Origin: Lycocorax pyrrhopterus obiensis
Taxonomy: Eukaryota; Chordata; Aves; Passeriformes; Paradisaeidae
Assembly: GCA_014706295.1 (NCBI GenBank)
Contig: JACSVZ010000007.1
Span: forward strand, 43,724,975 to 43,788,974
Direction of reading: 5' to 3'
DNA: 64,000 nucleotides
Shown here: piece after piece, positions 1 to 14,655 of the stretch
How the letters are laid out: every line of letters starts with the position of its first letter
How positions within the stretch are numbered: position 1 is the stretch's first letter
The notes under the pieces: generated by a model
Seen by the model: the letters and a program-made list of their open reading frames with translations, nothing else
What the model was told of the DNA's origin: nothing
Databases searched by the model: none
Program-made: the position numbers and the translations under genes

Positions 1-2039
1 GTCTTATTGCCACTTAACTCTGATTCACAGTTGAATCCAAGACCTGAATCTGATCTGCATCTGAACACTTTAAAAAAAGACAGCATGAATGTGATTCCCT
101 CACTCTGCCCCTTCAGGATTTTCCAGGCTGGCTTGAAACACTGTAGCAGGCTGGTTAACACTTCGTGCCCCATTTCCAAAAGTGATTTCTTTTGGACTTT
201 TGGTAGAAAAACTTCGTTTAAAAAACAGGAGCTGTCACTGGAGCTGTCCTGACTGCGGTAGCTTACAGACGCCACCTGTAGACATGTATGTATACATAAG
301 GAATTATTCTAAGTGATGCTTGACAGCTGTGGATCCAAAACCCATTTGTATTTTATGTAATGCAAAAGAAACCATTGCAGGTTCAGGGATAAAAACTGCC
401 CACTATTCATCTTATTGCAGACAAGCCTAGATACCCGTAGTTCTCTAGATCTCCCAGAAGGCTTAATCTAAATGATAGGGGGCAAAAAAACCTATTTGTC
501 TGCCCTGAAGAGGCACTTACTTAACAGTCAAGAGAAGATCCTCTTTTATCTCTATGCAAATGTTGCTTGTCCCAATACATAGCCAAAAAACTTCTTTTTT
601 CTGCACCAGAAACATGATGCTTTTCTCTGGTATGAGTACAGGACTCTCTTCTGGCCTGCTCCAGGGAGATCCAAGGCTCAAATATTGAAGTTCCTCAAAA
701 CTCAAGCTGAGGTCCTGAGTCTGTGCTTTTGAGCACAGCTCTGTGGTGGTGTTTCGGTCACTCAGCTGCTCTCAGAGAATGTAAGATTTGTAAGGAAAAT
801 ATCTTTTCTGACAAGGAATGACTAGGAAGCACTGTGAAGAAAGAAAGCATTTATCTGTTTTCAGTGAAATGAGGAACACCCTTACAATCTGATTTTACTG
901 AGACTTCAAAGCCTTGAGGATTATAATTATGCTTTCCTGACAGCTGTTGCTGTCTCCTCATACCATTGCCCTCATTCCTGTTAAGGATGTCCAGTAGTGG
1001 AGCTCTGGCACCAGGCAGGTTGGATGCTGGAGGCCAGGCAGCTGGTTGGGATCATAGCCCAAGCTGCTCCTTGGACTACTCAAAACTGAGACCCAAACAC
1101 TCACCAATTAGCCTGAAGCCCAGAATACAGCCTCTTGAAATGGTCTGTAGGGCTTAATCCTTGCTGCTTAGCTTGACACATCCTGTGTTTCTTCCCAGGT
1201 GCAGCTGCCAGTTTTTCCTTCCTATCAGCCCATCAATTTCCTATGCATTTTTTTTTTTCCCCAGAGAAATTTATTCTGTGTTTCCCAAAAGGTTTCATAT
1301 GTGTTAAGGCTGTCATTGTCTAATCAGACTGGTAAGCCTTTCTGATGAGGGACTGGAGACAGCAGTAGATATGCCAAAATCTACAGCTCTTTGCGCTGGA
1401 AGTTTCATAGTGTTTTGTACACGTACCCACACACAGGAGGCACATATCCTGCAGATATGCTCTCTGTATCTATAATTTACTGGCCTGTTGCCATCCACCT
1501 GCAGGCTGCCTGGGTCAGAGATTTATTTGCAGAAAACAAGCAAATAAATGCTTAAAAGTTCTGTCTTCCAAAACCACCAACACAGTACAAAAACTGATAT
1601 GTTGGAAGTGAAGACTTCATTGAAGAAACCAAAAGAAGTGTTGATTTGGCTGTTGTCCTCCACAACTGCATCAACCTTCCTGAAGCACCTAGGGAATTTT
1701 TATTGTTCTTCTAAGAGGAACACCCCCCCCCAATCCAGTACCCAGTTAGTTATCTTTCCCTCTGACAAGCAGGAATTCTTGCCCATTTCTCATGTTGTAA
1801 ATAAGAAATGGCCTTTGAAGTTGTGTGCATGCCTCTGAGTACTCAGAGAAGTAGACTTCCCATCTCGTAAGCTGAATACCCTATGGACCCAAAGGACAGG
1901 GGTTCATCCACAGCACTTCCCAGGGTGTAATAGCATCACTTGTTTGATGGAATTTCCTAGCTACAATCTTACAGCCAAAACAAAATCAATAGAACAAGTT
2001 TTACAATCATGCAGATGACTTAGAGGAAGTTTGGGTTTT

Positions 2040-3560
2040 GTTTTTTTTTTTTTTACGTTAGGAGTACTGAGATTGGTTTTCAGCATATTGGTCTTTCTTT
2101 CTATGTAAACTCCAAAGGCCCCACCCATGAGGATATTTTATCTATATATGCACTGTACATACAGTGTGCATATATATCTATATGCTAAAGTAATAAATGA
2201 CCAATATCAACAGTAGCCCCTATCATCCAATCACATGTTTACACAGAAATTCATGCCTTCATCTAACCCTGGCATCCGCTGGTGTGGACAGATGCATGAT
2301 ATTGTTATTTCTTGGTGAACAAAGCACGTTAATTTCTTTTTTGTTAGAATTTTTTCTTTCTTCTTTTATTTATTTCTTTGCTTTTAATTGATAATTTCAT
2401 CTACCAATTAGCCTTGGGTTAGGGTGGGGCAGGGAGAACAAAAAAATTATACAGGTATATCGATCGATATATACACACGTACTCCGTGTATATATAGATA
2501 GATATATACATTGTATATATTTGAAGAACATTTTCTGTCGTTTCACCTCATCTTGTGCCGCATGAATTTTTGGTGATTGATATTTTAGTTTCTTTTGTAT
2601 TTCTTTCCTTTTTTTTTTATTTTTGGCTCGTAATCGTGCCATACTGCTATTTTTTAATTTTTAAAATCATCGCTGTACTTCTCAATTTATATTTTTGGAG
2701 TTTTTCCAACAAAATAATGATTTAATCATCTCAAGAATGAGATACAGATCTGCAAACCAATAAAGGCAACAAAATCTTTTCTTGCCATCCTTAAGAAAGC
2801 CACATTTTCGGACTTCCCAAGAAAGTTGTGTGCAAAAGAATGAAGATTATTACCCCTCCTTTATTTTTATTTTCCTACTTTTTTTAAACTTCTGCAAAGT
2901 CTCTATCCTGTTTTTTCCCTTTTCTTTTTTTTTTTTTTTTAATTGAGTCCAGAGAAAAAAACCCTCCCCTTTACCCCACATATTCCCAGGACAAACTCTT
3001 CCAATGTAAAGAGCCCTAGAAACTGCAGATGGCATAAAAAGAATTTTATTGCAATGCAGAGTGTCTGTCGTATCTTTTATTTCTGGGTCAGTGCGAGATC
3101 ATTTTTCTGGCATGCTGTAGTTTAGCTGATGTAACTAACCATGGCCTTCATTAACCGGTGCATGGGCTGTGATGACACCATCTTATGTTCCATCAGAGCT
3201 ACGCATTCAGGCTAACCAAGCAAGTCTGTAGTGTATGGTTTGGGGGGGATATTGTTTTGATTTTAATTTTTTATTTATATTATAATTTATTCTTTTTGGA
3301 AGAGTTATGCTAGTACCTTTGGCTGCTTCTTGCAGCCTCAGAGTTATATATCTACTTTTTTTTAATGGGGTTTCTTTGCTTTTTTTAAATTTCTCAGTGG
3401 TGATTTTGCGTCTTGTTTGTGTCCATCTGTCTTGTCACTGTGTCTTGGAGTCCATTGGTCCAGTGTTGTTATGTGATTCTGTTCTCTGTTCGTAAGCTGG
3501 TGTTCAGCTCCTCGGTGCTGTGTCATCCCTCATCCCCTTCCCTTCCCCTCTTCCCTTCCT
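2040..3560 (+). other. T-rich, UTR-like noncoding stretch
   Basis: Long T runs (2,040-2,054; 2,609-2,618; 2,925-2,940) alternate with unique sequence that keeps more CpG than its AT-rich surroundings. It includes a 16-bp perfect palindrome centred on CGATCG (2,456-2,471), a hairpin with 10-bp arms (2,467-2,495) and a CT-rich stretch near 3,520-3,562. The texture resembles the two 3'UTRs recognised later in this window. No coding segment or clear splice pair was identified. It could be a conserved intronic element or the UTR of another NRXN3 transcript end; this is inference only. Confidence 0.3.
2145..2174. repeat. Imperfect inverted repeat (hairpin)
   Basis: The left arm TATATGCACTGTA at 2,145-2,157 is followed by a 2-nt loop and the right arm TACAGTGTGCATATA at 2,160-2,174, which carries a 2-nt bulge. 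A short AT-rich stem-loop of unknown meaning, typical of degenerate TA/TG microsatellite sequence. Confidence 0.5.
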
Positions 3561-6500
3561 CACCTACCCGAGAGAGGTCCACAAAGAGGCACCAAGCTTT
3601 GAATGATGTTCTGAGTGTCTCCCTGAGGCTTCAGGATGGATATTGCAAGATGTCTGCAGAGCTTCATAAGACCAAGTTTGCAGCTGTTCTCTTTTCAGTA
3701 GTTTTCAAACTCTGTTATCATTTCACTCCTAGAAGTGGTTTACTGGCATAATGCTAAAGTGACTTCTTATACAGCTTCTTAAGGGATTTGTGTGTACATG
3801 CTGATGTCTTAGAGTAAGAATTCCTGCTATCTGTGCTTTAGGCGCCAGACAATGCCACGCAGGATGCGGGCTGTGTGTTAAATGGGTTGTACCTAGGTCT
3901 TTTTAGAAAAGGCAGTCTTGGAAAAGGACTATCACTGTGCATGTGCAGATGAAAGGATATCTGTGTGAATGTATTTTTAAAATCCGCAGTTCATAGTTTG
4001 TTTGTAGTTAGCAGACAAAAATCTAGGATGTACCTAGGATTTCTAAGAGTAGTGTGTTTTCACTTTGTGGGATCAGTCTTCTGTCTTCTGTGTATGTGAT
4101 GTCTGCCTCTTACTGATGCTGGTGAAAACTGGCTTGCTGATGTTTACTTGTATAACTTGAACACAATTCTGGAGTCGCATCTGGAGTGTCTTCTGCCATA
4201 TGCATCATAAATGTGCAATAATGCGTAAAGCAGAGGAAAACAAGCTGAGTTTTCAAGTGTCTGCTTAGACTTGAAACACTGTTTATGAAAAATATAGTTT
4301 GGCTTGTCCAGTGGTTCATTTCCTGGTACCTTAATTCAGTTCTTGGTGAATGTACTAGCCACATTAATGGCACAGGAAGCTTCAGTGCATCAGGAGACAT
4401 CAGCTGGCATCAGTGGATCAGCTCAAGTTAGTGGAGGAGGAGGCAGACAGTTTTCATGCAGATAATGTTCACAACCTCACAAAGAACATACTTACACCTT
4501 TAGCCTAGCTAAAATTCCAGTTGTTTTGCAGGAATTAGTTTGTTCTGAAGAGAAGATGTCGAAATCTGTGAACTTTTCTCACAAGTCCATGATATAATAC
4601 TTACCTGTGTAGGCTAAGAGTTACCAGAAGAGGGAAGTGATGGGATGTGTTCAGGTCTCCAACATGGAATTATTTAATTATTCCATTTAACTTACCCAAG
4701 ATATGTTTCCTGTACTTGCAGAGAGATAAAAAGAAGATGACTTTTCTTTCACTAGTGGGAACCAATGATTTGTGCTCAGTTTAGTTTTCTTAACTCTTAC
4801 ATAATCTGAGAAAAATTACTGAGTATAATTATTACAGCAAAAAAATAATCAATATTTAAAGCTGGCTTGGTTTAGATTTTAGATCTCATATGTTCTTCAT
4901 AACTAGTAATTCCTACTGAATCTAAAGCTTTTTCTTGGCAATCGCTTAAGTAAAGCAACTGCTTATAAAACTATATTGTAATCAACAAGCTCATAGTTTT
5001 GTGTAATACTGCCCTCTGGCAGAGAGACCAGAACAGTCCTGTTTTGAGGCTAACAGCAAAAGAAACCCATTTTTTAGAACAAGTAGCAGGTTATTGGAGC
5101 AGAACAATCGGAGTTTTAGCCCCCTGCATCATGAAGTTCAGGGTAACCTTCAGACTGGAGTAATGTGATGATCAAATGTCCGGGCATCAGGACAGTAACC
5201 TCCAGGCCGTGATAAAGCTGCTGTGTCCTGCTAAGTGGTGACTGCTGTTTGCTTCTGCTATGCCTGTGACCAGCCTTCTTCTGCAGGGGCAAGGGGCTCA
5301 CTCAAGTGCAGGAGATGCTGTGAAAGGTCCCATTGTGTTCTGTTTTATCCCAGTAAGGCTACATATGGATATCTGGCACTAGAAACAGTTAGTCCTTATT
5401 TTTGCTTTCTGTCTCGGGGCAGGCTCCTGGCTTCAGCTTTTGTGACATTTGTCACTGAACAAAGGGAAGAGCTGAGAGTTCAGTTGTTTAAGCCGAGATT
5501 AAAAAGCCTGAACTCTGGTGTGACACTCCCAGTTCTCCTGTTGTTTCCTTCTTTGTATGCATATTGTTCATTTGCCTACCTGTAAGGCAGCGTAAATTGA
5601 ATACTTCTAGCTAAATGAGGTAAAGATGAACGGAAAGGAGATTTAATTACTATTTTAATGGACTTTGATATTCAGGTGCAAATTGCTGTTCAACACCCCA
5701 AAATGGTTCTGTACTGCTACCTACCAGAAATGTGCAAATAAATTGTGGTATTGTTAAGGTGTTAGTAGTATATGCTATCGTCACTTGCTGTGAGAAGTAA
5801 TATTATCACGTATTTTTATAAAGTAGATACATTTCCTAATCTGCTAATGCAGAGAGAATAAAGTGAGGGATATAAAAGTCAAGTATTTTAATATCAGTGA
5901 TCATTGATGTGACATTATTTTCATTAAATATCGCTTTTCCCTCTAGAATTAACACATGCATTGGAATCAACCATGCTCAGGCTACATAAATTAATGTCAT
6001 GAGTGGACGGCAATATACAGATCTTAAAAATCAGCACTTCCATCACTTGGACTTGCATCCTCATAGAATGATCCTTTAAAAACTTAACAGTTTCTCCAGC
6101 CTGACTTAGCTGGTATAAGCTTCCCTGGTTTTGCTTTTAAGATCAGGAAAAGATCAGAATCAGAGCCACAGTCTGGCTACCTTGCCCTTGCTGCCTTCCA
6201 GCCTTTTTTTAAAGCGTGTTCTCTAAACTCAAAGCCATGTGCACTGTCACATTCTGGCAATCCCTCTAGTGCTCTGCCTATGTTATCAAGCTGACACATG
6301 TCTAAAATACTAAGATATGATATTTTCAACCTGCTGCGACTTGCTTTTTGTCCCTGTTAGCTTTGATTTTCAGCTTCATAAAATATATGGGAAAGAAAAT
6401 AAAAATAGCCAATGACACATTCAGTGGAAGAGAAGAGCTAGCACATGACTCAGAGATTCTGCATGAAAAGCAAATGTTTGTTTATTAGAACCTTAAATAT

Positions 6501-9500
6501 CTATAGCAACTGTTTAGTTACCTTTAAACAAGAAAAAAGTATGTGATTTCTGAAAGATAAGTAATGTCTGTTAGAGAGAAATCGTGTTGAGCATTTACAG
6601 ATACTAGGGACAGAGATAGGCTTTTTTGTCTAAAGGTTTTTCTTATAAATTTCTTTTGGTCATCATGCGTAGACCAAAGGGTACCTTATGTACTAGAAGC
6701 TCGAAGGTACTGATTGACGTTCACATGAATTATACCACCTGGAATAATACCTCAGTAGAGCAGGAAAACCTATTCTATTTTTGATCTAAGTAGATCATGA
6801 GAAGCCAAAGTTTATAATTACGTCAAAGGGGTTATTACTTTGGCTTCGTTCTGCCTATCTGTTTCAGTTCCAATTTTTTATTCACAATTTCTAGAAACCA
6901 GTGTTTTATCCCAAGTGTAAGACGTGGGGGATCCCAATTCCTAGGGAACATGAAGTGTAATATTTCTTTAATACTACTTAGCTTAAATGCTGTGCGAGGA
7001 GCAGGAGACAAAGACCATACCAGTTTGGAAATGAGGTATAGAAGCCAAAAAAAAAAAGACTGACTTGATTTGAAATCTCAGATGTCTACTAACTTGAGGA
7101 CCCATTTTATTCGGCTTTTTCTTTGCACTAACAAATACATTATTAAAACCTTACAAAAGAGCCACCACCAAGGACTCTCTTTTTCTACTTCTGCTGAGTC
7201 TTATAAAAGCTAAAGTTCTTTGGTCCCATGGGGTGGTGTTATAAGGATCATCAGCTCCCCTTTTGCCATTCAAGAGGAACTACAACTATTTTACAAAGTT
7301 AGAAAATCTCAAAATCAGCTTCTTTTAGAGCAACAAGAAAATGCCCCCAATTTTATCTCCACTGGTTTCACTCCACCTCAGTGTCAGAATAGTAGATGTC
7401 AGAGGCATCAAAAAGGGGTAAAGGTTGCTCTGTCTTTGAGGGACAGCAGAAATGCAAAGCAATTTTAGCAATTTTGAGTGCTTTTTGTTTTTTAATAGAT
7501 GTCAATAATTCAGGTTTCTTCCCTAGTAAAAAAAAACCAGTATGACTGATTTTAGATACTAGTTTTAGCTACTACTGATTTCAATGCTGACATCTTGGGG
7601 AGTTCATAAATTTTGTATTTGACCTACGAAAAGAGCAAAAATGGTCCTGCAAATAGTTCAGGTTATGTTCTAATGTATCAAAATATAATTTTAATCTCTT
7701 CTTCTGACCTCTCTCCATTCAGTCTACAAGTCTACTGTGTAGTGCCTGGAGATCAGTATTTCCCCTAGAATCCCATGGCTGTCCTGTATGCTGATTTTTT
7801 TAGTGCTAAGACAGGGATAATAAATACATGGCAAAACGTGCACACACTCTCACTCTCTTTCTGTACATGTATGTATATTTATACATCTGTTATTGCCATG
7901 TTTATGTTCTGGCTAAAATAAGCGTTTTGGGGAACTGAAATAGTAGAATAAACTTGTTTAGGAGTTTTATAAGCAAATGTGGAACAAATAGATTGAATCT
8001 TGCTTTATCCTCTTTCTCATGCTCCTGTTATGTTAGTTCAAGGCTTTGGGTTTTGTATAACTCAGAAAGCTGCTAGTACATCCCAGCATTTGGAGGGAGG
8101 TGTTTTGTGAGTGAGGGCAAGTGTGACTCAGGTTTGAGATCTGAAACAGAGGAACCCTGTTGTGCTTCTGAACTCACAGCGGGGAGGTGTCTTTGGTGAG
8201 GTTTTGAATCATTTACCTCTGCCAGGGTACTGGGGACTCTCAGAGACCTGTGGAGAGGATTAAAAAGGTTTGACAGCTGGAGAGAAAGCCAGTGCAGTGG
8301 GAGTATGTATGTATCTGAAATAAAATAAAGTACTCTTTTGTTCAGTAAACTGGCCATACTACCCGACCTGCCCTCATTCCCATTTTGGGATGGATAGCGT
8401 TCCCTGGAACACTGTGGATCATATGCAGTCCACTGGTGGAAGGCCCCTCCTTGGCACTGGGGCTGTTCTTTTACAGATCAGAAATTTCACCACCACACAC
8501 CCAAAAATCTCCTCCTCCCCTTCAGTGTGGGGGTGCAAACCCGGCCTCAGCAAAGCACCTGCTGCTTTTGCAAATGGCCAATTGTTTGGGTCTTTAACAT
8601 TTCAGTCTCTCACACCCTTTACTTCACATGCTTAAACATGCCAGATAAGCTGAAAAGGAATTCAGAGACTGAAAAGTACTTGAAGATATTCATGCCTTAG
8701 CTCTTTTTTAATAAAAAAAATGAAGATTTGGTGCTGTCAAAATGCTGTAGGGACTCCATCTAGTTTCTTCTGAGCTGTCTGTGTCATATCCAAAACAAGA
8801 GAATGTGACTTTACCCCTAAAATGCTGGGTTTGAGTGCATTTTCATTTTGAAATTGATGCTTTAAAAAAAGAGAACATTTGCATTCTAACAAAATCTCTA
8901 ATTACGAAACAAAGTAAACTTAAGTTTTGAAGTATTTTATAGGGACTTCTTTTGTCCCTCCACTTCATTTGTCTCCTTTTTTTCATGTCTCAAAATATGA
9001 CTACTAAACTTCACCTGTAAATAACTTGGGAGCTTCTTATAAATCTTTTCAGTTTTTCAATTTCTTTTCTCCCCCATTAGGTTCTCTGGAACATTCAGCC
9101 ATGCTTTCCTCCATAGCAAAAATCTGTTACTATCTCTGTACAAATTATGTTTGAAGACTGAAACCTTTGATTATGTTTATCAAAGAAGTTGAGCCAGTAT
9201 ATTTCAAAATTTTCAGTTGTTCACAGCTTCTCATTGTATTTTGAATAGCAATGGTGAAGTCCACCCCTGAAGCTGAGTGATCTTTCCCACATATGCTGTT
9301 TTCCAAATCCATCACTTTTCCCTTGGAAAGAAAAAGCAAACAAAAAAGCTTTTGAGAGACGTGAAAAAAAAAGTCTCCTTCACTAAGATGATATTTTTAG
9401 AAACAGATGGTAAAACAAACTGCAGATGTTGTGCCTGCAGCACCTCTATTCTAATAACGGGATTGTTGAAAGATGATAGCAGCCATTTGTGTGTCTAACT

Positions 9501-12500
9501 CACTCTCTTAGTAATTCTTCCTCCATGCAAGAAGAGCAGGAAAACCTGGTACAGTAGTTTTTTCCTATCTTGCCTCCTCTGAAAAGGTATTCACACAGTT
9601 CTCTGCTGAAGAATGGGTGTTCTGGTAGTCCTCTCTACAGCAAACACAAAGACATGATAGTATAGGAAAAATTAATTCCAGTCATCTGTATCTCATAAAT
9701 AGTAGATTTTATTCTCCTCGTGAGTTTTTTCCTTTGCCTCTCAGATGACCTTTCCTTCCTGATGACAAGCTGCAAGTTTTCTGTTGGCCTGTGTCATAGG
9801 TGGCAAGTGTCCAAACACAAGCTGCCAATTCAGATAGTTTAAGAAACTCTTAAGACCTGCCAGGCTTGGCATGCCTCATGTAAGAGCACTACATTCACAT
9901 GAAATGTTTAAAGTATCCTGAGGAACTTGAACAGTTTTGTTTCTTTTTCCATACCAAATTTGCTTACACTTCGTTAAAGCTAATTAACTAGGAGTCTAAG
10001 CAGCAAGTCAGGTCAAAGCCATTTGGACTACTGTAAAAGCAGATTTTTTGTGAAGGCCCAGCTTTTTGATGATATTCAGAATATCAATTGTTATTGATAT
10101 CTATTGCTTTTGCCTTAAAATCCCTATAAAAGCAATATTGTTTATTGTATTTTATTGGCATTTAATCTCTGATGCCAGCTGCACATTCAACATACTTATT
10201 TAAAATGAATTTTAGTAGTTATATCCTGGGGATGGCTGCCTATGTGAGTGTCCAATAGCCCCAACACCATTTTATAGCTATAGTGCCATAAATTTTCTAG
10301 CAGCTAAGGGGAGCTTTGTGGATATTAGAGCAGATGAGCATTTGCTTCTAACATCTAAATTTTAGATTTATACACTGGCAAGAGATAGTTAATCCTTTTG
10401 TAGACCAGGCCCTTAAGGTTTGTCTGAATGGCAGAACTTGAAATAAGACCTTGGAGTCTTAATTCTTCTTTCAGTTTCCAACCTTAGTTAATCTCTCCTC
10501 CACTTTTAAACAAAAGTTGTATTTTGATCCTTCAGATTTCTTAAATCTTCAGACAGATACACACACCAGGAGGTCATTTTTCTAGGGATCTAGCCATGTT
10601 AGAGCAATGACAGCTTTTACTGCAGTGTGTCATGTTACATCAATTTTCTAATTCAAGAGAGATTTCACCAAATGAAAACCAAGATAATGAAGATATCTAC
10701 AGTGAAGTTAAAGATTTTAGACATCAGCTTAGAGCAATGATTGTTGTTCTTGTTGAACAGCAGTTCTTTATTGGTTTTCTCTTTTGTATTGTCTTGTGCT
10801 GTTCTATTCTGGTAATGAAATGCATAGAACTGTGCACATAATTTCAGGGGTAGTACTGACAAAGCCGTGTAGAGAGGCGCTGTTATCTCTCTGCTCCATT
10901 TCAGTGACGCCTCTGCTTATACAGCGCCTGAATTCTGAATATAGTTGGGAAGCTTAGTAAGCATAGGGAACCGCTGCGGAGGAAGGAGATTCTTTGCAAG
11001 AAAGGATTAAGGGATGGCAAATGCAGTTTCCTTTTATAAAATCCAATAAATTTGAGCTTTACGTCTCTGACTGAAGCACTGAGAAAGGTGCTGGAAATAG
11101 AAAGTAAAGAAAATATATCTATGTATATATGGGTGTATAAACATATTTATACACATGTAATGTATAGTAGATATACATGGGTGTGAATGTGTATATATAA
11201 AAAACCTGTGAGTATTTTTCAGTTACGTAATATGATTACAGATTTCAGGTGGTTCTAGCAAATATCTTAGATGTGGAAACAGAGTGCTGGTAGTATCCTG
11301 TACTGGTCCCCAGGAGATGGACTGCATGTCATATTTTAGGTCTCTCTGATTCCAGTGTAAGAAATGATGCATATGCTGTACCTCTCATTTACTGCTAATG
11401 TAAGTTAGCAATAATGCGTATAAGCATTATCAGTGTAAAACTGCTGCAGGTGAGTGGCAAATCATGCTCTTAAGTTTCAAAAGTAGGATTGCTGGCCAGA
11501 CCTGAATATTAGATGAGAAAGGGTGAATTAGGTAATTCATAGCATATATATAAAAAAAAATAAATTGTATGTACACAGAATTCCTGGGAGACTATGTTTG
11601 GCCATAGGCTTAAATTATCAAAAGCAGAACTTTTCCACTGCATTCCTCACTTGTTTTATAACTCTCTTCCAAAGCTTTTGTCCACAGCATTTTTGAATGG
11701 GATATTGATTTTTATTTTGGAAAAGGAAGCAGTCAGCACTGGGATCTCCACAGCCATTTAGAATTTGGATGCAAATTAAATACTTTCATAGTTAAAAAAA
11801 ATCAAAAAAAAGTGTGGATTCCTGTATGTATGCATGTGCATGCATATTTGCTAATTACATTAACCACATGGCTGGAAAAACTGGCAGCCTGATGAGTTGT
11901 TGAGTGACTTGGGATTAATGAAAGTAGGAAGTATTTAGCAGTTTATAGTATTAGGGCTAAATTTGTATAGTAGTATGTGGGAAAAAAAATCACTATATAG
12001 AGTTAGCTAGACCTTAAACACAGACTGGAAAAAAAAGTCCAGATGATTTAACAGAGAGGAGAGACTTTAGCTGGAGCATTTCAAAGCTCAGCTGTCGAAT
12101 ACAACAGCTTGTTTTTGTAAGGTGCGTATCATGTACATTTTTTACTGTATTTCATTACAATGCTCTACTTTATTCTACACAGTTTGAATACATAAAAAAT
12201 GCCTGTTGGTTTTCTGAGATCAGGCGGCTTCTGACTTTCACTTACTTTTTTGAGGCCTGCTGGTGCGTCTGTATTCTGCACATTAATATTCTTGAAGGGA
12301 GCAGAGATAAACCCTCCTTTTGCTCTTTTCTGTCTTTAAAGTCATCCATTGCAACTTTCATTTTTATTTCTGCACTTGATAGTGTTATGGATCTTCTTGG
12401 TCTTATCTAACAGAGCACCCAGCCCTATATGTCAGGTAAGGTGTTTGACCAGAAATGCATTGTTACTTCTTCAGCGGCATTGTTTATCTCAGATTTGAAA

Positions 12501-14581
12501 TGCGTTTTGCAGGTATTAAAAAGAAGCTTTTCAGACCTTTAGTAAGAGTGATGAATGCTATTTTCTGCTTTTCATAAATGTCATAATCACAGAGGTTAAA
12601 AGGATGCTTCCTTTGTTGACTCATTAACAGGATTTAGTTTAGAGAAACATGGAGCAATGCAGGGATAAAATTATTTGTACAGCATGCAACAGCTGCAGAG
12701 GTGGAAGGAGGAGAAATTACTGCTGAGTTTAAAAGAAGAATTGCATTAATAAAGGAGAGGAAAGGTTTCTAAATAAAATTGTTTTTTTATTATGAAAATC
12801 CATATTTGTTTAAGCGAAAGGAATATTTTTCACCCATAGCTATACCTGAATACCGTAGGTGGGCAAACAGAAAGTGTTTCCTCCTCTTCACTGATCTGTG
12901 TGTTTAGTTTTAGAGACCAGTCCACTGACTTTTAATAGGTTTGTATCCTGATGGTCCCTGTAGAGCCCATGCAGTGCCAGGTTAGGGAATGGTTTCCAAT
13001 CTGTTCCTCACTTCTCGTGTGGAATCATTTGTCTATGTTCAATTTAAAAGTTCAGTCAGTCATATTTCTGTAAGATCATTGAAGGCAATAGGGTAGCTAC
13101 AAGGTTGCCGAGTGCGTATGTTAACCTACAGTCTTTCCTTATGAGTGGTAATGATAGGAGACCTGAACTCATCTCTCAGATCCCTAACTTGGGTTGGCAG
13201 CAAGTTGGTATGAAGAATATCTTTAGAGTTGGAAGTAGTTATTTTTCAAGTTGAAAAATCATCCACTGAGACATAGTAGCAGGAAACACCATGGTCGAGT
13301 TTTTGAAGTGGAATGTATTTTTCTAAGAAAGGTGAAGCTGAGGAAAGAGCAGAAATGAAGTGGTTTTTCCAGTTAACTCCATGTTATGCCTCCCTACCTA
13401 TGAAGACAGAGCACATACAGCTGTCATCTTATCTCCAAGCTTAGTGCTCCTGTGCTGAATTCTCCTCTTTGTAACTGTGTTTGAATTGCCACTTGCTTCC
13501 CTTTCTCAGTATTTTTCAGCTGAGGTTACCACTACTAAATTACCAGACAAAGAAATAAGACAATAATAAGGAATTGTGATGGAGCTATAAGACAGCAATG
13601 GCAACTTATAATTTGGCTTCTGGCATGCTTCCATTTTGATGAATGGCTATGGAAGGTTGTGAAAAGAAGCCACTTTGCATTAAACACTTAAATTTACCAT
13701 GAAAGACTAGCAAGAATTGTTTAGGCACTGGAAATAACAAGCAAATCTGCCAGTTCTTCTTCAGTATAATGTTGGTCCATGTGTCTGTTCTCATTTAGTG
13801 TCCTTTGCAGAAGGCAAGCAAGGACCCAGACAGGCTCAAGTGCTTATAATGAGTCTTTTGAAGGTGAAAAGTTTCTTCTAACTTCAAAACAGTGCTGTTC
13901 ATTAATATCCCAATAAGGCAGTAAATCACAGGGCAATAAGGTTAGAATTTGAACACCTTTTTGTTTTATTCACAAAGTTCAAAGCTGCAAGTTTGCCAAT
14001 AGCAGAATTGCCCAAATGAAGTGTTTGTTCTCTTAACATATTTCCAGCTCCATCTCTTTTTTGATTGTGCTTAAGACCATCAGTTAGAATAAGAATATGA
14101 ACAGAAATAATTAATTCATCAGAAAAATAATTCTGCATGAGAAAATTTTGTGGCTCATACAGATAAAGGAAATTAGAGTCTATGAGAAAGTAATAGACTT
14201 TCCTATTAAAATCTAACCGTATAACGTCTTACTTCATAGCAGAGGAAAGCCTAATATGATAAGATTTTTTTAGCTTCTTTTAATTAACTTTCCATCCTAT
14301 TAGACTTGATCTGCAGTTAACTTTCATTTCACAGGTATTCATGATTGTTATGCTCCTGAGAATTACTAAACCACGAAGCTCAGACATGATGGTTAATAGC
14401 TATGCAGTCATTTTTCAGTTGATTTTCTAACAATGACCCCAAAATTTAAATGTAAATACTTCAGGTCATACAGTACGCAATAATATGGAAAATATATTCA
14501 AATGTATGACTATATATCCCTTTAAATAGTGATTCCACAGCAATCTGACCTTCCCAGGTCTATGAATATTAACTGTTGGTT

Positions 14582-14655
14582 TAAAAAAAAAAAAAAAAAC
14601 CAATATACACACCACACCCCCACATTCCCCGCCCTCCCCCTCCCCCCCCCCCCCA
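14582..14655. repeat. Poly-A tract followed by poly-C tract
   Basis: An uninterrupted A run of about 18 nt is followed by CA-rich sequence and several C runs ending in a 13-nt or longer C run before CAATTTTG. The minus strand therefore carries several G runs able to form a G-quadruplex. Length-unstable simple sequence, and a likely place for sequencing error. Confidence 0.8.

Noticed and set aside
2197..2391. 64-codon frame with a hydrophobic end, considered as another GPI-type tail
   Set aside because: The nearby AG sites (after GTTTACACAG and GGTGTGGACAG) give stops at once in the required phase 1, and the hydrophobic end comes from a T-rich run.
3841..3907. Possible small exon after TGCTATCTGTGCTTTAG
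   Set aside because: The phase-1 reading is open for about 20 codons but resembles no neurexin sequence, and the acceptor tract is weak.
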